DNA of 17,711 bases. Source: CAZFAT01 sp964517075. Lineage in GTDB: Bacteria > Acidobacteriota > Vicinamibacteria > Vicinamibacterales > SCN-69-37. A program made the translations under genes and the position numbers. Shown one piece after another: positions 13,970 through 17,711 of the stretch. The DNA is taken from NCBI GenBank assembly GCA_964517075.1, contig CAZFAT010000208.1:1-17711 (forward strand). The letters run 5' to 3'. Numbering within the stretch: position 1 is the stretch's first letter; each line of letters starts with the position of its first letter. The notes below the pieces were generated by a model. That model searched no databases, was not told where the DNA came from, and saw only the letters and a program-made list of their open reading frames with translations.

Positions 13970-14646
13970 TGGCGCGCGTGCTGCTCGTCGAAGACGACCC
14001 CTCGCTCGGCCGCACGCTGACGGAGCGGCTGGAAAAGGAACACCTCGACGTGACCTGGGCGCAGACGGTTGCCGCCGCCGAAGGCGCCCTGGATCGGGAG
14101 CGCTGGGACCTCGCGATTCTCGACGTGAAGCTGCCCGACGGCTCCGGCTTCGGCCTCGCGCGGCGGATCAAGCGTTCCTCCCTCACCCCCGTCATGTTCA
14201 TGACCGCGCTCAACTCGGCGGAGAACCGGCTGGAGGGTTTCGAGATCGGCGCGGACGAATACCTGCCGAAGCCGTTTCACCTCAAAGAGTTCGTGCTGCG
14301 CGTCCGGCACGTGCTGGCGACCCAGCGGGTGCCCGATGTGCTTCAGCTGCACGGCCGGACCATCGACCTCGGCGCGCTGACGATCGTGACGCCCGATGGC
14401 GAAAAGTCCTTCCTGCAGGTGCGCGACGGGCGCGTGCTGAAGCTGCTCATCGCAGCGGCGCCGAACATCGTGGACCGCTCGGAGATTCTCGATCGCGTGT
14501 GGGGCCGCGACCAGTTCCCCACGCCGCGCGCCGTGGACAACGCGATCGTCCGTCTGCGCCAGGCGCTGGGTGACGACGGCGGACGCTTCATCCGATCCGT
14601 GCGCGGCATCGGTTATCAGTGGGCGCCCGACACGGAGCCGGCGTGA
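13969..14646 (+). CDS. OmpR/PhoB-family response regulator of the hem operon
   Basis: DNA-binding response regulator of 225 residues. The receiver domain has the acidic pair Asp9-Asp10 (LLVEDD), phosphoacceptor Asp52 in LAILDVKLPDGSGF, Thr79 in MFMTALN and Lys101 in YLPKPF. The C-terminal winged helix spans about residues 128-220: SEILDRVWGRDQFPTPRAVDNAIVRLRQAL contains the recognition helix, and FIRSVRGIGYQW is the terminal wing hairpin. It is partnered with the kinase gene that ends inside its start codon and itself overlaps hemE as GTGA. OmpR-type proteins bind head-to-tail direct repeats with a period near 10-11 bp, which fits the TGACA pair upstream of hemA. It is therefore the best candidate for an autoregulatory activator or repressor of the whole operon, analogous to HemR of Leptospira. 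The target is inferred. Confidence 0.93.
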   Translation: MARVLLVEDDPSLGRTLTERLEKEHLDVTWAQTVAAAEGALDRERWDLAILDVKLPDGSGFGLARRIKRSSLTPVMFMTALNSAENRLEGFEIGADEYLPKPFHLKEFVLRVRHVLATQRVPDVLQLHGRTIDLGALTIVTPDGEKSFLQVRDGRVLKLLIAAAPNIVDRSEILDRVWGRDQFPTPRAVDNAIVRLRQALGDDGGRFIRSVRGIGYQWAPDTEPA

Positions 14647-15671
14647 GTCACCGATTCCTCGACGCGCTGGCCGGCGAGACGCAAGCCGTGCCGCCCATCT
14701 GGTGCATGCGCCAGGCGGGCCGGTATCAGGCGGCGTATCAGGCCTTCCGCCGGCGGCACAGCTTCGAAACGCTCTGCCGCAAGCCTGAGCTGGCCGCGAA
14801 GGTGGCGCTCGCTTCGATCACGGACTTCGACTTCGACGCCGCGATTCTCTTCAGCGATCTGCTCTTCCCGCTGCAGGCGCTCGGGTTCGGGCTCTCGTAC
14901 GACGACGGCGGGCCGAAACTCAACCGCCGGCTGACGCCGGAGTTCCTGGCGAAGCTGCGGCCGGTGGCCGCGGCGGCGCCCGACCTCGCGTTCCAGGCCG
15001 AGGCGGTGGCCGTGACGCGGCGTCACCTCGCACCCGACAAGGGACTGATTGGGTTCGTGGGCGGCCCGTGGACGCTGTTCGTGTACGCCGTCGAGGGTTC
15101 GCACACCGGATCACTCGTCCGCGCAAAATCCTCGCTCGATCTCTACCGGCGCTTTGCACGCGTCATCGTGCCGCTCCTCGAGCGGATGGCTCGCGCGCAG
15201 CTCGAGGCCGGCGCGGATCTCGTCATGATCTTCGACACGGCCGCCGGCGAACTGGCCCCGCCGGCGTTCCGCCGTCACATCGCACCGGACCTGTCGCGCC
15301 TCGCAGACGCATTTCCAGAACGCCTGGGCTACTACGCGCGGAATCTTCATCCCGCGCACCTGGGCGCGGCGCCCGTTCTGCCCGGACGATGGGCCGGCCT
15401 GGGGTTCGACTGGCGATGGGACCTGGCCGGCGTGCTGACGTCGCCCGGCCGCCGCGGCTTCGTGCAGGGCAACTTCGATCCGGCGCTGCTCCATCTCACC
15501 GGCGCCGCGCTGGGACGCGCGATCGACGAGTTCCTGGCGCCATTCGCCGCGCTCACCCCCGAACAGCGTCACGGCTGGATCTGCGGCCTCGGGCACGGCG
15601 TCCTCCCCGGCACGCCCGAAGCGAGCATGCGCGCGTTCGTGCGGACCGTGCGGAGACGGTTAAGTGCGTGA
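14643..15671 (+). CDS. hemE: Uroporphyrinogen decarboxylase
   Basis: Decarboxylates the four acetate side chains of uroporphyrinogen III to give coproporphyrinogen III. The protein has 342 residues, normal length. The N-terminal signature PPIWCMRQAGRYQAAY contains Arg23, Gln24 and Arg27 for substrate carboxylate binding. FDAAILFSDLLFPLQALG (64-81) holds the catalytic Asp72. Later blocks are GFVGGPWTLFVYAVEG, ADLVMIFDTAAGEL, FVQGNFDPALL and the final CGLGHGVLPGTPEASM, which carries the conserved His near the C terminus. The start codon is GTG at 14643, sharing GTGA with the stop of the response regulator; the 8-residue longer in-frame start has no support. The protein is cytosolic. Confidence 0.96.
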   Translation: MSHRFLDALAGETQAVPPIWCMRQAGRYQAAYQAFRRRHSFETLCRKPELAAKVALASITDFDFDAAILFSDLLFPLQALGFGLSYDDGGPKLNRRLTPEFLAKLRPVAAAAPDLAFQAEAVAVTRRHLAPDKGLIGFVGGPWTLFVYAVEGSHTGSLVRAKSSLDLYRRFARVIVPLLERMARAQLEAGADLVMIFDTAAGELAPPAFRRHIAPDLSRLADAFPERLGYYARNLHPAHLGAAPVLPGRWAGLGFDWRWDLAGVLTSPGRRGFVQGNFDPALLHLTGAALGRAIDEFLAPFAALTPEQRHGWICGLGHGVLPGTPEASMRAFVRTVRRRLSA

Positions 15672-15680
15672 ACTGACGCC

Positions 15681-16889
15681 ATGGTCCGTGTCATCGGTGC
15701 GGGGCTGAGTGGACTGGCGGCGGCGTGGAGCCTGACCGAGGCCGGCGCCGAGGTCGAGGTCGTCGAGGCGGCGGCGGGCCCGGGCGGACTCATCGAAACC
15801 GTCCGCACACCCCAGGGGCTGGTCGAACGCGCGGCCAACGGGTTCGTCTGGAACGACACAACCGCGCGCTGGTTCCGCGACCTGGGACTCACGCCGTGCC
15901 GCGCGAACGACGCGAGCCGGCGGCGCTTCATCTTCAGGGACGGCCGGCCGCGCCGGTGGCCGTTGACGGTCAGCGAAACGGCCGGACTCGCCGCGCGCGC
16001 CGGATGGGCGTGGCTGCGGCGCGATCTGAAGCCGCACGATGGCGAGACCATTGCCGACTGGAGCACGCGAATTGGCGGCGCGCCGACCACCCGGTGGCTG
16101 GCCTCGCCGGCGCTGCAGGGCATCTACGCGGCACCGGCCGACCGGCTGTCGGCCAGCGCGGTGTTCGGCGGCCGTGGCGGCGGAGCCGGGACGCGACGCC
16201 GGCGTTCGCGGTCGCCGGGCATTGCCGCGCCCGCCGGCGGCATGGGCGAGTTCATCGAGCGGCTGTTCGACGCGTTGCGCGCGCGCGGCGTGGACTTCGC
16301 GTTCGGCTGTGCCTGTGACACGCTCGATCCGTCCGTCCCGACGATTGTGGCCACGTCGGCTCCGGCGGCGGCGGCGCTCGTCGCACCTCATGCACCGCGG
16401 CTCGCCGAGGCCATCGGCCTGATCCCGCTGACGTCCATCGTGAGCACGACCGCGTTCTTCGCGCCCGCCTCGTCAGACCTCCGCGGTTTCGGCGTGCTGT
16501 TTCCACGCGAGACCGGCGTCCGCGCGCTCGGCGTGCTCTTCAACACCGAGATCTTCGAGGGCCGCGGCACGGGCCGGTCGGAGACGTGGATCTACGGATC
16601 GCTCGCGGGAGCGCTGCCGCTGCCCGCGCCGGCCGAGGTGGTGGACTGGATCATGGAGGATCGGCGACGGCTGACGGGCCGCGCGGACCGCCCCCTCGCC
16701 GTCGCACCCGCACGTGCCGGCGGCCCGCCGTCGCTGCCGGTCTACGACCGGACGGTCCTGACGGTTCAGGAACGGCTCGCCGAACTGCCGCCGTGGCTCG
16801 CGCTGGCGGGCAACTATCTCGGACGGCTCGGCGTGGCGCGGCTGCTCGATCTGTCGCGCGAGGCAGCCGAACGCGTCACGCGCCGGTAA
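15681..16889 (+). CDS. hemY: HemY-type (oxygen-dependent) porphyrinogen oxidase
   Basis: FAD protein that aromatises protoporphyrinogen IX, or coproporphyrinogen III in the coproporphyrin-dependent route; the sequence alone does not decide which. Some databases call this family HemG. The N-terminal dinucleotide fold is VRVIGAGLSGLAAAWSLTEAGAEVEVVEA (2-30). Next are GGLIETVRT and ANGFVWND, then the PPOX-type core (PALQGIYAAPADRLSASAVF) and a Gly-rich APAGGMGEFIERL block. The C terminus WLALAGNYLGRLGVARLLDLSREAAERV matches the usual flavin-contact end. At 402 residues it is shorter than the usual 450-470, mainly in the middle substrate domain. The ATG lies 9 bases after the hemE stop, completing the operon. 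The stop is 5 bases from the stop of the convergent minus-strand gene, leaving no room for a separate terminator. Confidence 0.92.
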   Translation: MVRVIGAGLSGLAAAWSLTEAGAEVEVVEAAAGPGGLIETVRTPQGLVERAANGFVWNDTTARWFRDLGLTPCRANDASRRRFIFRDGRPRRWPLTVSETAGLAARAGWAWLRRDLKPHDGETIADWSTRIGGAPTTRWLASPALQGIYAAPADRLSASAVFGGRGGGAGTRRRRSRSPGIAAPAGGMGEFIERLFDALRARGVDFAFGCACDTLDPSVPTIVATSAPAAAALVAPHAPRLAEAIGLIPLTSIVSTTAFFAPASSDLRGFGVLFPRETGVRALGVLFNTEIFEGRGTGRSETWIYGSLAGALPLPAPAEVVDWIMEDRRRLTGRADRPLAVAPARAGGPPSLPVYDRTVLTVQERLAELPPWLALAGNYLGRLGVARLLDLSREAAERVTRR

Positions 16890-16894
16890 TGCCG

Positions 16895-17407
16895 TCAGGA
16901 CGCCTGTTCGACGGCCGCGGGCGGGGCGGCCGGATCCGGCGATGCGCTGACCGCGCGCTTCTCGGTGGCCTTGCGTTCGATGGAGTCGAAGATCTGCCGG
17001 ACGTACTGCAGGCGCTCGGCTCGTTCCGGTCCGAGGACGTAGATCTCGTACGCGATGGCCTTCAGCGTGACGATCAGGAGCGTGAGGCCGTTCGCATTCA
17101 GCCTGGCGCCGTCGCGGGCCGTGCTGTCGCCGAACTGCAGCAGCACGGTGAGGAGCATTTGGGGAATGGCGGGATACTTCTCAGTCAGCGCTCGAAGGCG
17201 GCCCGCCGTGTCCGCGCCGTTCACGTGCTCGCAGGTGCACAGCACCTGAATGGCCCGCTGGCCGCACGCCGTGCCGCCCGTCAGAAACCCGCTCTTGACG
17301 CATCCGTCCGCCTCCGCCAGGAGGTCCCGGAAGGCGGCCGGGGCACGACTGTCGAGCGTGAGGAATGCCAGGGCGGCAGGGCCACCGAGATCGCCGGTCT
17401 TTGCCAT
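16895..17407 (-). CDS. Hypothetical protein, mostly helical
   Basis: I do not recognise the family with confidence. The predicted protein has 170 residues, soluble and mainly alpha-helical. It includes FRDLLAEADGCVKSGFLTGGTACGQRAIQVLC (three cysteines with CTCEH following) and a long helix LTLLIVTLKAIAYEIYVLGPERAERLQYVRQIFDSIERKATEK, then an Ala/Pro-rich tail. The pattern of a helical pair and an Asn/Gly-containing middle is faintly like DUF4145 proteins, but I would not name it so. The frame stays open upstream to 17662. I chose the ATG at 17407 because the extra residues (Arg/Thr/Ser-rich) look non-coding. No clear Shine-Dalgarno precedes it. The gene converges on the hem operon and nothing suggests a role in heme synthesis. 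Confidence 0.65.
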   Translation of the reverse strand: MAKTGDLGGPAALAFLTLDSRAPAAFRDLLAEADGCVKSGFLTGGTACGQRAIQVLCTCEHVNGADTAGRLRALTEKYPAIPQMLLTVLLQFGDSTARDGARLNANGLTLLIVTLKAIAYEIYVLGPERAERLQYVRQIFDSIERKATEKRAVSASPDPAAPPAAVEQAS

Positions 17408-17695
17408 AGTCGATGTTGAGACAGGCCGCCGCGTGAACAATCGTGTAAGGACGCGCCCGCCTGGCTCGGAGCAAGTCGCGTGCCCGCCTGTCGAGTCTTG
17501 GCCGGCATGCGGTATCAAGTGGCGACTCAGCGACATGCCCGTTCGATGTGGACGGAGCGCAGGACCCGATAGCTCATCGCACGTGCGAGTTCGACGCCAC
17601 GATGCCGAAACCGTATGACGCGCCGGGCGTCGACGTATCGTAGATGGCAGCGTCTTGAACACGTTGCCGCCTGTTGCACACGAATGAGGCGTCCC
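17408..17695. other. Intergenic stretch without a recognisable gene
   Basis: About 290 bases separate the minus-strand hypothetical gene from a possible plus-strand start at 17696. I see no convincing coding frame, tRNA, repeat or terminator. It should contain the promoters of both flanking genes, but no clear -35/-10 pair can be pointed out. Confidence 0.5.
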
Positions 17696-17711
17696 ATGGA
17701 CTTGTTCCCCG
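17696..17711 (+). CDS. Possible start of a plus-strand gene (partial)
   Basis: An ATG at 17696 (MDLFP) is preceded by GAGG at 17686-17689, a reasonable Shine-Dalgarno about six bases away. Only five codons are visible before the window ends, so neither coding nor product can be established. Confidence 0.35.

Noticed and set aside
17568..17600. tRNA-like fragments (TAGCTC followed by GTTCGAC)
   Set aside because: The D-arm-like and T-arm-like pieces are only about 20 bases apart, with no anticodon arm or acceptor stem, so this is coincidence.

Overview
The window looks like a chromosomal segment of a GC-rich bacterium, most probably an Acidobacteriota of the Vicinamibacteria type. The evidence is the very high GC, a PadR regulator paired with a permease of the acidobacterial duplicated orphan permease (ADOP) type, a bactofilin and a DUF2911 protein. 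This placement is inferred from gene content; no rRNA or tRNA gene is present to confirm it.

Left part (1-7293), a mixed housekeeping and accessory region. The first codons of a minus-strand gene lie back to back with dinB (DNA polymerase IV). After a tandem-hairpin repeat comes a PadR repressor gene with a probable leaderless promoter and a palindromic operator, followed by an ADOP-type permease whose two periplasmic domains are much reduced. Two imperfect inverted copies of a degenerate short-repeat array (units like ATAGCCCGAT) bracket a membrane-anchored hypothetical gene and a secreted DUF2911 gene. Next are a DUF481 outer-membrane gene and an AlkZ-like winged-helix (HTH_42) DNA glycosylase homologue, both on the minus strand, and a divergent bactofilin gene.

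Right part (7410-16889), a heme biosynthesis locus. Ferrochelatase (hemH) is on the minus strand. Divergent from it runs a compact eight-gene operon: a short, divergent glutamyl-tRNA reductase (hemA), a hemC-hemD-like fusion, hemB, hemL, a membrane sensor histidine kinase, an OmpR-type response regulator, hemE and a HemY-type porphyrinogen oxidase. Seven of the eight genes are joined by overlapping stop and start codons, so the two-component system is co-translated with the enzymes. A direct repeat TGACA-N6-TGACA lies in the hemH/hemA intergenic region. From memory it matches the hem-box bound by the HemKR (Hklep/Rrlep) system of Leptospira, whose genes sit at the same place in a very similar hem operon. 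This suggests a HemKR-like, self-contained heme regulon outside the spirochaetes, and it is the most interesting part of the window. Together the genes cover glutamyl-tRNA to heme, except that no coproporphyrinogen oxidase/decarboxylase (hemF, hemN or hemQ) is present here.

Right edge: a minus-strand hypothetical gene converges on the operon with 5 bases between, then about 290 bases without a convincing gene, then a possible start codon of a plus-strand gene cut off by the window end.
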